Below are positions 44,214 through 54,508 of a stretch of 64,000 nt of DNA, one piece after another. The DNA comes from Acanthosepion lycidas (taxonomy: Eukaryota > Mollusca > Cephalopoda > Sepiida > Sepiidae). How positions within the stretch are numbered: position 1 is the stretch's first letter; each line of letters begins with the position of its first letter. A model generated the notes under the pieces. It made no database searches and had not been told where the DNA came from. It saw only the letters and a list, made by a program, of their open reading frames with translations. The stretch spans positions 71,411,365 to 71,475,364 of the forward strand of contig OZ010586.1 in assembly GCA_963932145.1 (NCBI GenBank), read 5' to 3'. A program made the position numbers and the translations under genes.

Positions 44214-44480
44214 TTTTGTCATTGAACCTGCATCTTTGTACAAGGGTCACTCCCAAAGTAATAACTCCTTTTATGTTGACTCATGACATTAGAGGTGGAT
44301 GTTTGTGGCATGTCAATAGAGGTTGAACTTCCTGATAGTCGTCTCTAAATTTCTTCGTCTTGATTGCAGTAGTGTGGTAGTCTGTTAAAATGGCTGTGAC
44401 AATTTGCTCCTGCAGCTGTTGTATTTTGCTTGGAAATAAATAGGAGGCATAACTTTTGAAGCATCTCTCATATGTATGTG
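44214..44480 (+). mobile_element. Mariner-type end (tentative)
   Basis: acaagggtcactcccaaagt at 44239 has the layout of a mariner terminal repeat. The following 200 bases are richer in G and C than the flanks and resemble a mariner leader, but no transposase motif was confirmed and the other end was not found. Confidence 0.3.
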
Positions 44481-44484
44481 GGCG

Positions 44485-45505
44485 CTTGTGCATTTTTGCA
44501 CATTTTAAAGAGGAGAGAAGAGAGAGAGAGAGAGTAACGGAGGAGAGCAAGAGTGAGGAAGAAAAACAAACTGTAAGAAAGAAAGAGAGTTTCAATATCA
44601 TATGATGAGAGAAGAATCCAAAGATGTCAATAGTATTTAAAGGAAAGACAAGTCAACATCAGTCACACTGCAGTAATCATCTGTCAAAGAGAAAAATGGA
44701 GGATTTAAAGAACTAAAGAGAGAGAGAAAAAGAAGGGGAGTGCAATAAGGATGACAAAAAGATTCTTTCACTAATTATCTGTTGTATTTGTAAAAACCAC
44801 CAAACTGGCATGCATTATCTTCCTGTTTGAGTTTTCTCAATTGGAAATTGCCATTTTTTGTCTATTTTTTTAATCAAAGGAAATTTAAGGTTGTCTTTGA
44901 TGGCAAATGGAGGGAAAGATTTACGAACAGAAGTGAATTTTTTATTCCTTCTCCCACTTCCAAAAAAGAAAAGTTATCTCTGTTCATGTTGAAAAAAAAA
45001 ATAATGCGTAGGAAAAGAGTGAATAAATCATGTTTTATTTTTATTATACCTTAAAAAAAAGATCGGGAAAGAAAACTTCTAAAAAGATAAAAATACCATT
45101 AACAAAAATGGGACTAACCTGCTTTTATTTTCAGCTTTGTTACTATTTGTTCAAAAGTGCATCAATAAATAAAAGAGACGTCTCTTATTAGTGGTGCAGT
45201 ATTAGTTTTAAAATCTGCTTCTTGTTTTTTGACTTTTAATCATTTTAAACTCACTTTTTCTGATCAATTCTGAATTGATCTTTTTAAGCTGTTGAACCGA
45301 CCATTTGTATGTAGTAGCTTCATTAGCCATGTACTCTTAGGTACATATAGGACATAAGTGGTGGGGAGGATTTATTTTCTTTTTCTTTTAAGGAAATTTA
45401 CAGTCACACCCAAGCTTATTAAATATTACACTGTTTATTGATTTCACAGTTTTTGACCCTGTAAATGATTTTCCAATCCCACTTTATTAAAACTTTCCTG
45501 TTTGT
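44485..45505. other. Stretch without recognised gene
   Basis: It has an (AG)n tract at 44516-44534 and A/G-rich DNA to 44750. The rest is AT-rich with no recognised element. Confidence 0.4.
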
Positions 45506-45511
45506 TATATG

Positions 45512-45790
45512 AGTGACTGCTTAGGAATACCAGGTGCTGTAAGCCTGGATGTGCGGGTGGTGCAATGGATAATGGCTCAGAATTAGAATTCAGAGAACTG
45601 AGCTCCAATTCCATTTGAGTTCATTATATTCACTTACGAACAAATACCCTTATGAATACACTTCTTCTTCCTTTACCTATGGGTTAATTAGTAGTACTCG
45701 TATTAGTAAAATATTATTATCTTCAAAAATTTATTAAAATCTTAAAATATTTTCTGGAAAAGGTTGATAAATCATAAAAAACAAATCAAT
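45512..45790 (+). repeat. 5S-rRNA/tRNA chimeric SINE
   Basis: It begins within a 5S-like 3' part (gagtgactgcttaggaatac, then caggtgctgtaagcctgg). A tRNA-like head follows (gggtggtgcaatggataatg A box, 45556; gagctccaattcc B box, 45599), then the shared body (ttacctatgggttaattagt at 45675). It ends at ttgataaatcataaaaaaca. It is 5'-truncated relative to 39903-40255 but has the same order. Confidence 0.7.
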
Positions 45791-46384
45791 CCATCAAAAA
45801 TCCTATTTATTGTATATTGATAAAAAATTTTCACCCCCATCCCAATTATAAATACCCTGCTACCTTATATTTGGTATTATATGAAAAAAGAACATATTTT
45901 AGAGGTCATTATGGATTATGAGTGGTAGAGAGAATCTGTATTAACTTATTAGATTGGCAACTCTTCCAGATAACAATGTAAGTTTGCCTTTTCATTTTCA
46001 CTAGTCAAGTCAGAACAAGATTTCAGAAGGATTGAAAAATCTTTAATCATATTAAACTCTTTCCAGAAATTTAGCATTCAGGACCACAAAACCTAACTAA
46101 ATACAGGTCTTATTATGTTGAGCGGAATAAAATCTGATGCTTTTTAACTCTCAAAACCAAGTGATTAGAAGCAAAATATATGTTCATTTACTTTAAACAA
46201 ATACTGTACACTGATGCATTAGTGTGCATAAGGGTAGTTAGAGAGTGCAAAGCCCTGGGCATCCATATTGGGAGGACATCTATTCAAAGAGTGAGATAAA
46301 AATTTAGTTTATATTTAATTTGAATAATGTGTCTATTTCATATTTCATCTGTTTTTACATATTTAAATTGTCTTCCTTTCTCAC

Positions 46385-46850
46385 ATTTCTCAGTACATGG
46401 CCCTATAGGCAACCCCTACTTGAGTCTTAGGAGCATACAATCAAGGAGTTGGCCTTAGGCATCATCGGATTTCTGCACATGGCTGCACTGACATGCCAAA
46501 TGTATTGGAATAGGTGTCTGGTTATCTTGTCAGATTGAGACTTTCATATGGACATCATGCATGGTGCCAAACTTGTTCAAAAATATCTAAACAGTCAACT
46601 GTATACAACTGCTTTCTCAGATTGATGGGTAAAAATTGCTTCAAGTGAAGAAAACCTGTAGGTCTTAGTGAGGACCATCAATTTTTGAACCTCGGGAACT
46701 GGCACTACAGAATGACAAAGAACTGTACCAGATAAAAGTAACTACATCACTTGAGAACTTTCCAGAACTAAAATGGATAGCACAAAAGAGAAAAATATGA
46801 ATAATCAAGATACTGATGTTCCACACAGCCTCAAACAAAGGATTAGGTTT
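46385..46850 (+). repeat. R1 family copy
   Basis: It is parallel to 21330-21560 (ggctt/caagtgaag.., gtgaggaccat) and, at its 3' side, to 13860-13930 (gttccacacagcctcaaaca). It contains the most upstream sequence of the family in the window. Short open pieces exist, but no family was recognised. Confidence 0.6.
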
Positions 46851-47330
46851 GTTTTGTTTTGGTTTGGTTTGGTTTGGTATAGTTTGTTTTACAGCATATC
46901 AATCCCAATGGGTTATTTAATGCCAACAAGATTTTTACAATAGATTTGTATGAATAGAATATGTATTCTTTTTAAGATATCCATTTGTAAATCAGGTTTC
47001 ATTAACGTATTTTTGTAAAGAGATTTTTTGTCAAGAGTCTGGTTTCATTGGCTGGTTTGGTTTGGTTTATTTTATGGCTTTTCAACTTCAATGGGTTATT
47101 TGATGCTGACAAGATTTTTATTGCTGGTAATATTTTTTGCAAAAATTGTATTGATGGTAATAATTTTCTTGTTTTTCAAAAATGTATTGCTGGTAATCAT
47201 TTTTTCTTCAAAAATGTATTGCTGGTAATATTTTTTTCAAAAATATCTTGCCAGTAATAATGTTTTTCAGTAATGTATTGCTGGTATTTTTACTATAAAA
47301 ACCTATATTTAAATTTTCATAGTGTTTTGA
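46840..47330 (-). repeat. SINE bodies with local about 35-bp repeats
   Basis: Two antisense SINE-body ends (cagcatatcaatcccaatgg at 46885; tggcttttcaacttcaatgg at 47073) are present. Between 47110 and 47290 the word atgtattgctggtaat recurs about six times at 30-38-base spacing. A (TTTGG)n run at 46853-46877 begins the first. The tandem word derives from the SINE body. Confidence 0.6.
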
Positions 47331-47334
47331 CCTT

Positions 47335-48930
47335 TTGGGGTTAACTATAAGTGCATAGCTGAGTTCTTCAAATCACAATCTCTGCAGAATTTCAAAACAT
47401 CATTTTTAATCTGATTCCTTGACATTTTGAAAAAATAAAATTGATTTGTACAAATTCATTTTCATTATGTTTAGATTTTATTAAAATTCTAATCATCACT
47501 TTTTAAAACAATAAACATTGCCAAGGAGTGAAGGTAGTTAAAATTATAACAGTGTTTATGGAAAAAACATCTTTTTGTCACTCCATTTTTTTTTTTTTTT
47601 GTGGGAACAGAGGCCCAAGTTTTCCAATTATTTTTTCAACTAAATTTAAATTTTCTTTAAATTTTTATGACATTTTAACTAGACCATCCTTACTTATACT
47701 TGAAGACAGCCAATTAGTTGAATTAGTCACATGATTTTTTACTTTTTTTTTTTTAACCCATTGATAGCCACCATCACAGCATATTGGTATTATTGGGTTA
47801 CAGATAGAAATCTATAATGAATATTTGGGTTTTTGCAACTTATAATTAATGTCTTCTCAAAACTGTTTATGAATAAGAATTCATAAGCATGGCATTCTTG
47901 AATGAAATGTTAATTAGATTGACAAGTGAATATGACAAACAATCCGAGAAAGAGAAAATAAAAAAACATAATCCAGACTTCAACAGATAAATGGAAATCA
48001 TGCAGACGTAAATAATTCTGTCAATTTTTATTGGTATTATGCTTGTATAAGTTATGGAATTCTTTTCTCTATAAGACAGATTTCATTAATTCAGATCTCA
48101 ATAAGCAATCTTTCAACTTGTCTTGTTTTATAAATCAATTTGCTTTTCTAGTAAGTTCAGTCTTTCTTGATTGTTCCAGAATTGTGTCAGATTGTTAAGT
48201 TTCCATTGTTTGGAAAACAGAATCTCTTCTTTATATACTTTGATACTGTTGACACAATATTTTGACCGATTCTTTCCTAAGCCACTGTTAGGTTTAACTC
48301 AATAAGAAAAAAATAAAAATTATTTTTTTCAGAAAAAACCCCCAAAAATGACAAAAGAAGAAAATATTCATTAATATTAATGGTCTTTACAGTTAGGAGT
48401 GATTGTTATCCATTTTATCCAATTAGAGTTTGTCCATCACTAATCCAGTATCCTTGGGACCTGTAGGGTGACAAATAAATGATTTTATGGAATTATTGAT
48501 GTTTTCATTAGAATACACTTGACCCAACCGGCTCATCTTACCTTTAAAATAGCCTGTGAATCAGTACCTGTTGGTTAATTAAAGAAAAAGAAAGAACATA
48601 GATCTGTTATGGACAACATATGGTGGTTGCACTTCAGACCACAAGAAGCATTTCCTGTATTCATGACTGAGTCTAAATATCAGCAGGTTATAAAAAATGA
48701 AATGCCTTACTAGTGTTTGAAAACAACTAATGCAGCAGCTAACACCACTAAACGGTACTGGTAAGTCTATACAGTAACCCAGTCAATCTGAAATTACTCT
48801 TGTACAAATTACTGCCAGATTTCTAATTGAATCAGACTACAAGATTGGTGATGGCCAATTTTTATGAGGAAAATTTCAAATGTTTTATCTCCATCAAAAA
48901 ACCATAGGTTGCAAAAATAAATTTAGTCTT
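47335..48930. other. Stretch without recognised gene or repeat
   Basis: Short T-rich runs occur (47585-47600, 47740). Bases 48235-48290 contain a gacacaatattttgaccgat word resembling 52995-53015. Otherwise nothing was recognised. Confidence 0.4.
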
Positions 48931-48935
48931 ACTAC

Positions 48936-48936
<1 letters not shown>

Positions 48937-48989
<53 letters not shown>
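48937..48989. repeat. (TA)n microsatellite
   Basis: About 52 bases of TA. It is the first of a cluster of long TA tracts between 48.9 and 50.3 kb. Confidence 0.95.
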
Positions 48990-48993
<4 letters not shown>

Positions 48994-49087
48994 AATATCC
49001 AGGTAAAATGAGAACAAATGGAGTATAATTCCACTGTATGTAACATTTAATTTAAAAGAGGGTCCAATACAGAGTAGAGCTAAATAT

Positions 49088-49190
49088 AATTTATTTTAGG
49101 ATATTAAAACAATAACGTGATAAAAATTGTTAATTGTAATCATGCAGCAATTTTTAACATGTTTTGTATTGATATCCTAAAATAAATAAT
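49088..49190. repeat. Imperfect palindrome (MITE-like), about 42-base arms
   Basis: The left arm atttattttaggatatt.. (49090-49130) pairs with the right arm ..gatatcctaaaataaat (49146-49187), around a 15-base centre. The outer 16 bases of each arm match exactly. It is flanked on the right by TA repeats, so target duplication cannot be judged. Confidence 0.65.
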
Positions 49191-49194
49191 ATGT

Positions 49195-49198
<4 letters not shown>

Positions 49199-49258
<60 letters not shown>
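49199..49258. repeat. (TA)n microsatellite at a LINE-A 3' end
   Basis: About 60 bases of TA ending directly at the antisense LINE-A terminus (gcattttaccccaaggaaaa). Confidence 0.95.
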
Positions 49259-49260
<2 letters not shown>

Positions 49261-49515
49261 CATTTTACCCCAAGGAAAATGAGAGTGTCACTGGTATGCA
49301 AGGGGCTACAGAGAGTGTAACTAAGGGAAAAGACATGCTATGGGGGGTTTGAGGAAAGGATAAAAGGAAGAACGGAGTAGGAAATAAAGAAGAATAGGAT
49401 CAAGGTATCAGAAGATGTTAATTGACATTTAAATTTTTGAAGATTATAGTTATCAGGAAAGCAAGTAAGAGGAAGGGAGTTCTACTGTTGGGAAGTGCAA
49501 GAGAAGAAGCTGTTG
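49259..49515 (-). mobile_element. LINE-A: 3' end
   Basis: The antisense tail attttaccccaaggaaaatg is followed by the LNFK-type block (49425-49470) and an LWNS-adjacent block near 49480. It is diverged from the other copies. Confidence 0.7.
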
Positions 49516-49565
49516 GAGTTGAATAGGTTGTTATATTTAAATGTTTCAATAGTAAAAGGGTGGGG

Positions 49566-49566
<1 letters not shown>

Positions 49567-49609
<43 letters not shown>
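49567..49609. repeat. (TA)n microsatellite
   Basis: About 42 bases of TA between two LINE-A fragments that point towards each other. Confidence 0.95.
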
Positions 49610-49611
<2 letters not shown>

Positions 49612-49689
49612 TCAGCTTCTAAGGAAGTTGATTCACTGTCTTATGTGAGATAATTTTTCTCTCCAGAATATATCTTACATACCCATAAG

Positions 49690-50225
49690 TCAAAAATTGT
49701 CCATATGGGGATATTGCTGCCACATATTGTCCAGTGCTTCTGCTATTTACCTTGAAATCCATGAAGAAGAATCAGCAATATTATTATTACTGATATGGCA
49801 GCTCATCTTCAATCCCTTTTCCACCAATTTAAGGTTGCTCCTTTGTGCCTTTTCTATAAATATTTCATGGTAATTGTTCAGATGTGCTCTTTGCTATGGT
49901 AAATAGACTTTTTTAATTTAAGCACAGTACTAGACTGATATCAGGATCTGATAAATTTACAGTTGAGCTGGCTAGATGTAACCATAAATTCAATGCTAAC
50001 ATTTTTTTTTCTCACACTTCTCACTTGTGGAACTTCTTTCCAGCCCCATGCTTTGCAGCCAGCTTTAATCTGCAAAAATTTAAATGCAATTTCAATCGCT
50101 ATCTACTGTCATCCTGATTACTCTTCTTTTTTTTTCCTCACATTAGTAATGTTTCTGTTTCTAATTCTTCCACATCCAATAACCCCTTGTGTCTTAGTGG
50201 CTTTTACTGCCTTGCATGGGGTGAA

Positions 50226-50230
<5 letters not shown>
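49690..50230 (+). mobile_element. LINE-A: 3' part ending in (TA)n
   Basis: Broken frames give CPYGDIAATYCPVLLLF (49700), LLCLFYKYF-like, LISGSDKFTVELARCNHKFN, THLWNFFPAPCF, NLQKFKCNFNRYLLSS and the 3' UTR ending ggggtgaaatcgat. It passes without a break into (TA)n at 50229-50267. Confidence 0.8.

Positions 50231-50267
<37 letters not shown>
50229..50267. repeat. (TA)n microsatellite, LINE-A tail
   Basis: A TA run starting at the exact 3' end of the LINE-A copy. Confidence 0.95.
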
Positions 50268-50271
<4 letters not shown>

Positions 50272-50394
50272 AGATATCTAATAGGCTACTGTTTAACCAG
50301 ATACTGTAGGCTGCTAGTATAATTACATAATATCATAATATTAAAAGTAACTATTGAAGGTCTTACTTATATGCCATCCAATAAGAACACCCAG

Positions 50395-50515
50395 AACCAA
50401 AGCTTATATGATTGATTATATAGTTTGGGAGAAGTAGTAAAAGGACAAAACATATTGAGAACTACAAGGGATAGGGAGCAGTAGAGAGCCATGATCGTCT
50501 AAGTAAAAAGAAAGA
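50395..50515 (+). mobile_element. LINE-C: extreme 3' end
   Basis: It reads LGEVVKGQNILRTTRDREQ, then SRAMIV, with the tail aaaaagaaagaag. The final GHGT codons are deleted. About 120 bases remain. Confidence 0.65.
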
Positions 50516-50654
50516 AGAAGGTTACTAGCTTTTTTGTTAAAAGCTTTTACCAATATGGATGTGCTTTTAGGATAATGGTTATCAAACATGGATACTGAAA
50601 TCAGCATTTCAACTCTAAATTCAAAAACCACTTAGGCATTGGACTGGGAACTTT

Positions 50655-51165
50655 TTATATAACAATGATATTCACCCTGTACAAAGCCAAAGAACTACTC
50701 AATGTAGAGGCTTACAGAGTCAAAGGCACAGTATATGGGGGATATGTGGGAAAATAGCAGTTGACTCTTGGCTTGAAGAGTTTAAGATTATAGTGATTGA
50801 AGAAGCACCCTCTTAGGACTCAGTACCACAAAGCAGTGGTTTGTGGGAAGAAGCTGCTTGAGTGGAACTTACATCTCACCAATGGAATATGAAAAGAATA
50901 AGGATGGTTTGCTACAATATGCATGCTATGGTGGGTCTTAACCATGAAGATTAGAGCTAGTGGATCTATGGAATATAGTTCATCTGAATACTTTTCACGG
51001 AAATAGCAATAGAACAGCAAAGATTTGTGGCATTTCATCTGCGAGAAAGACATTGCACCATGGAAAATAATTTGTCATCTACAGGGAGGTGTAAATTCTT
51101 TTGGACTTTATCAAGACTGGAAAGTGAAGACAGGGCAACTCCTTCCCATATATTGCAGCAGTACT
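50655..51165 (-). mobile_element. LINE-B: 3' part
   Basis: The minus strand has AGTAAIYGKELPCLHFPVL (51165-51100), FAVLLLFP.KVF (50990), LIFMVKTHHSMHIVANHPYS, FHIPLVRCKFHSSSFFPQTT and ALWY (50820), followed by the 3' UTR to 50655. Two frame changes are seen. Confidence 0.8.
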
Positions 51166-51280
51166 CCTATAAAAACCTACTTGCTATAGAAACTACAGCA
51201 GCAACATCTAACATTCTGGGGCTGTGTTCCTATTCTCCACAGTGAAGACTGTTGGCATTAAGGAGGAGGAGGAGGAAAGG
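51166..51280 (+). repeat. SINE 3' end
   Basis: The block ttgctatagaaactacagca, ctggggctgtgttcctattc, ttaaggaggaggaggagg parallels 51695-51815. The (GGA)n end is the same in both. Confidence 0.55.
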
Positions 51281-51289
51281 ATGTTATTT

Positions 51290-51435
51290 GGTTTGATTTA
51301 GGGAACTGAAGTCTTCTTATGGATCATTTTTTTTAATTTCCGCCATAGATTTTCAATTGGATTTAGATCCAGACTGTTTACTGGCCAGGTCATTGATTTT
51401 ATATTTGCTGGTAAAATTTTGTGCAGATGTGTGGT
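51290..51435 (-). mobile_element. Tc1-type transposase fragment
   Basis: The minus strand reads MTWPVNSLDLNPIENLWRKL, then KKMIHKK. This is the DD34E glutamate region (SPDLNPIENLW) of Tc1 transposases, with HTS-like residues upstream. Only about 145 bases remain. Confidence 0.75.
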
Positions 51436-51439
51436 GAAA

Positions 51440-51815
51440 TATTTGTGCAAATGCGAGCATAGCATAATGGCTATTGGTACAGACAGTGACGTTAGTATTA
51501 CAAGTTCAAATACCAGGTAATCTTGTGTGCCTTTTTTTGCACAAATACCCCCTGGGAAAGATATGAATTCTTTTCTTCACACCCCAGCTATAGGTTAAAT
51601 AACAGGACAGCTTTCTGGCCTTGTTCAGCAAGCATTATGGGAGAAAGAAAATGCTGAATTCAGAAACCAACTGGCAATTCCACCCTGTAAAAACATACTT
51701 GCTAAGGAAACCACAGTAACAACTAGTGTGGCGAGGTTGTGGGCCTAACATGGTGAGGCTGCTATCCTATATTCTATAGTAGAGTCTAAAGTTACTAAAG
51801 AGGAGGATGGAAATT
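51440..51815 (+). repeat. tRNA-class SINE with (GGA) end
   Basis: The head gagcatagcataatggctat (A box) and acaagttcaaataccagg (B box) is followed by the body common to the 5S/tRNA SINE (caccccagctataggttaaa at 51579). A second module (gtgtggcgaggttgtgggcc) follows, ending in aaagaggaggatgg. It looks like a composite of two SINE modules. Confidence 0.6.
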
Positions 51816-52094
51816 CTGAGGTCACCAATGTTTGGATAGAAAATAATATTAATATGTAGATAATGAAAAAAGTTAAAAGACAGCATGTAAAGAATAATGA
51901 ATAAATACATTTCCTGTTTTTTCAAATTGTGACAATAACTTGATAAAATGTTGCCAAAAAATTAGTGAGATTTCATCTGTAGGTTGTCAAAATGTAGAGA
52001 AGTTAGGAGAAAGTGAAAAAAAAACAGTTAAAGAGCTTGTGATAGACTAAATCTGAGAGATCTTGAATTTTGATTTTAGTGAGATACACATTGT

Positions 52095-52685
52095 AAATTG
52101 TTTGCATCATAAACTACTATAAATTTTGGCACCAGTAATATAGGACCAAATTGTATGAACAACTGTCAATTTTGGCACCAGTAATATAGGACCAAATTGT
52201 ATGAACAACTGTCAATTTTGGCACCAGTAATATAGGACCAAATTGTATGAACTACTATCAATTTTGGCACCATTAATAATGGAGCAAATTGCGTAAACTA
52301 TTGACAATTTTAGAACCATTACTATCAGAACAAGTTGCATTCATTGCTATCAATATTGTACCATTGATAAAAGTGAAAGGCACATAAACTACTATTAGTT
52401 TTAGTATGGTTAATATAAGAGTAAATAGTATAAATTACTATCTGATTTGGCACCATTATTATGAAAACAAATGACTAAATTAAGCATTGAAAATATAAGA
52501 GCAAGCTTCATTTATTACTAACAGTTTTGGCACCATAAATATAAAGTAAAATCTATTTGGACACTGTTAATATAAATGTAAGAGTCATTGAATATTATCA
52601 TTGTTGACACCATTAATATAAGAGCAAATATCATGAACTACAATCAGTTTTGGCCACATTAATATAAAAGCAAAGTAAATCCAGA
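52095..52685. repeat. 46-bp satellite, about 13 units, progressively diverged
   Basis: The unit carries the word ttttggcaccagtaatatag and a gagcaaattgtatgaac half. The first three units (52120-52260) are almost identical with an exact 46-base period. Later units are increasingly changed and vary in length. No coding frame. Confidence 0.88.
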
Positions 52686-52924
52686 GAAGAATATATGTTA
52701 CAAAAATTGATTTGTTTTTGGATTCCCATTGATCAGCCTGAATGGTAGTGCATCAAAGTCTTTTGGGATTTGTTATTTAGTCTCAACCCATCATAGTGAA
52801 ATCTTCTCCTATATATAGATTAATTTCCAGGTTGTTTTGAATGGAACCTTTTATTTCATTCTGAATGGTATGTTAATCTCAATACTTTATTTTTTCATTG
52901 CATTCTTCCTACAGATTTGAATTT

Positions 52925-53312
52925 GTAACTACTTTCTGCAAATCTTGTATTATTTCAAACTCTTGTTCTCATCTTGGTTGATATTGTTATTATTATAGAC
53001 ACAACATTTTGACCAAATACTCTCTGGTCATCAGGTGTTGATTAGCTTATATAGAAAATCTGTTGATTACTGTGACATTTTGTTCTGTGATGTCAGTTAT
53101 TGTTCATTTCTGCTGAATTGGTGCTTCACTACTATGTCCAAATATTTGAAAAAAATATCACAATAATCAACAGATATGTCATATTAGCCAATCAACTGAC
53201 ACCTGATGATGACCAGCGAGTATTTGGTCAAAACATTGTGTCTATAACAACATCTATATCAACCAAAATGAGAACAAGAGTTTGAAATAGTACAAGAATA
53301 GTTACAACTGGG
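52925..53312. repeat. Large imperfect inverted repeat, about 150-base arms
   Basis: The left arm (52925-53075, with tttcaaactcttgttctcat and acacaacattttgaccaaat) pairs with the right arm (53145-53312, with atttggtcaaaacattgtgt and atgagaacaagagtttgaaa). Arms are about 80-85% alike by eye. The 70-base centre has no motif. It may be a MITE or an inverted duplication of an element end. Confidence 0.7.
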
Positions 53313-53545
53313 ATGCACAATGAGGAAGGAGGACCTGGAGAATCTGATACTCATGGGTCAAATAGAGCGAAAGAGAGACAAGGCAAAGCAACATGACATA
53401 CTTGACGAGCTTGAGCAGGTGGATGACAATGTGGTCTGGGGGAGGAAGTAGAGGGAAGGAGCTTGCTGAGAGCTGCAAGGGATAGAGGGAAGTGGAGAGC
53501 CATGATTGCCTATGTCCTGAAAGGATATGGCACATAAAAAGAAGA
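53313..53545 (+). mobile_element. LINE-C: 3' end, first of two in tandem
   Basis: It reads TLMGQIERKRDKAKQHDILD, then RGRKLAESCKG.RGKWRAMIAYVLKGYGT and an aaaaagaagaaag tail. It is well conserved compared with the 0.1 and 11.5 kb copies. Confidence 0.8.
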
Positions 53546-53695
53546 AAGATACATTAAGCAAGTGGATGACAGAATGTGGTCTTGGAGCAGGAAGCAGAGG
53601 GAACGAACTTGTTGAGAGCTGCAAGGGATAGAGGGAGGTGGAGAGCCATGATCGCCTACATCCTGAAAGGACATGGCACATAAAAAGAAAAAGAA
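53546..53695 (+). mobile_element. LINE-C: 3' end, second in tandem
   Basis: It repeats the last 140 or so bases of the preceding LINE-C end (gtggatgaca.aatgtggtc through catggcacataaaaag) at a spacing of about 144. Its sequence is closer to the intact tail (HGT in place of YGT). Confidence 0.8.
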
Positions 53696-53699
53696 GACA

Positions 53700-54500
53700 A
53701 TTACTAAAATACTTTCTGCTAGTCCCTCCTACTTCTAATGATGCACACTTTCTGATGGCCTTCTGCAATACTGGCCCAGAGATCAGTTAACCAGACAATC
53801 TTAGCAGCATGAATAAACATTTTTATCCATCCAACTACTGAGGAAGACCCAAGATCACAGCATCTAAAATATGATAAAAAACAATGAAGATAAGGATGTT
53901 AAACTGAAAAGAAAAATCATTGAATATCAACAATACCTCATCTCAGAAACTGAGGCACTGATACTTTGATATGATTTAGCCAAGTTTGAAATCAGATTTT
54001 TCTGAAACACATCATGAGTATCACTGAGAAGGCAGGGGAAATGGAACCTAATAATGGAACAATGCTTGGTATTGTTCATTCAAATGTTGAGTGTAATAAT
54101 GTCATAGAGCAAGTATTGACAAACCTATATGAAGTGATATTGCAAAGTTGCTGAGTGCACTTTGGTTGCGACCTGTCAAGAATGTTGATAAGGCCAAAGG
54201 AAAAGATTTCATAGGATATTTGGCAACATGCAAGATTACACAGAGAGGCTTCTAAGTGAAAAAGCTGTCCAATGACCAAGGGTGAACTAATGGATGAACT
54301 GAAGGGGATGGAGAACTGACGAGCAAAGAAGAATCATGAGATGAAAGCCAAGAAGAAGAAAAAAAAAAGAAAGGAAAGAAAAAGACAGAAACATTGGGCA
54401 AAAATTGTTTTCATTGTGTTTTTTTTTTCAATATTAGCCAAGCCAATGTCACTCTTTAAATGGAAAAATTCTAAATTTTTGTGCACACACACATATATAT
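53700..54500. other. Stretch without recognised gene
   Basis: No family motif in any frame. An A-rich run lies at 54345-54385, before the Tc1 element. Confidence 0.4.
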
Positions 54501-54508
54501 ACACACTA

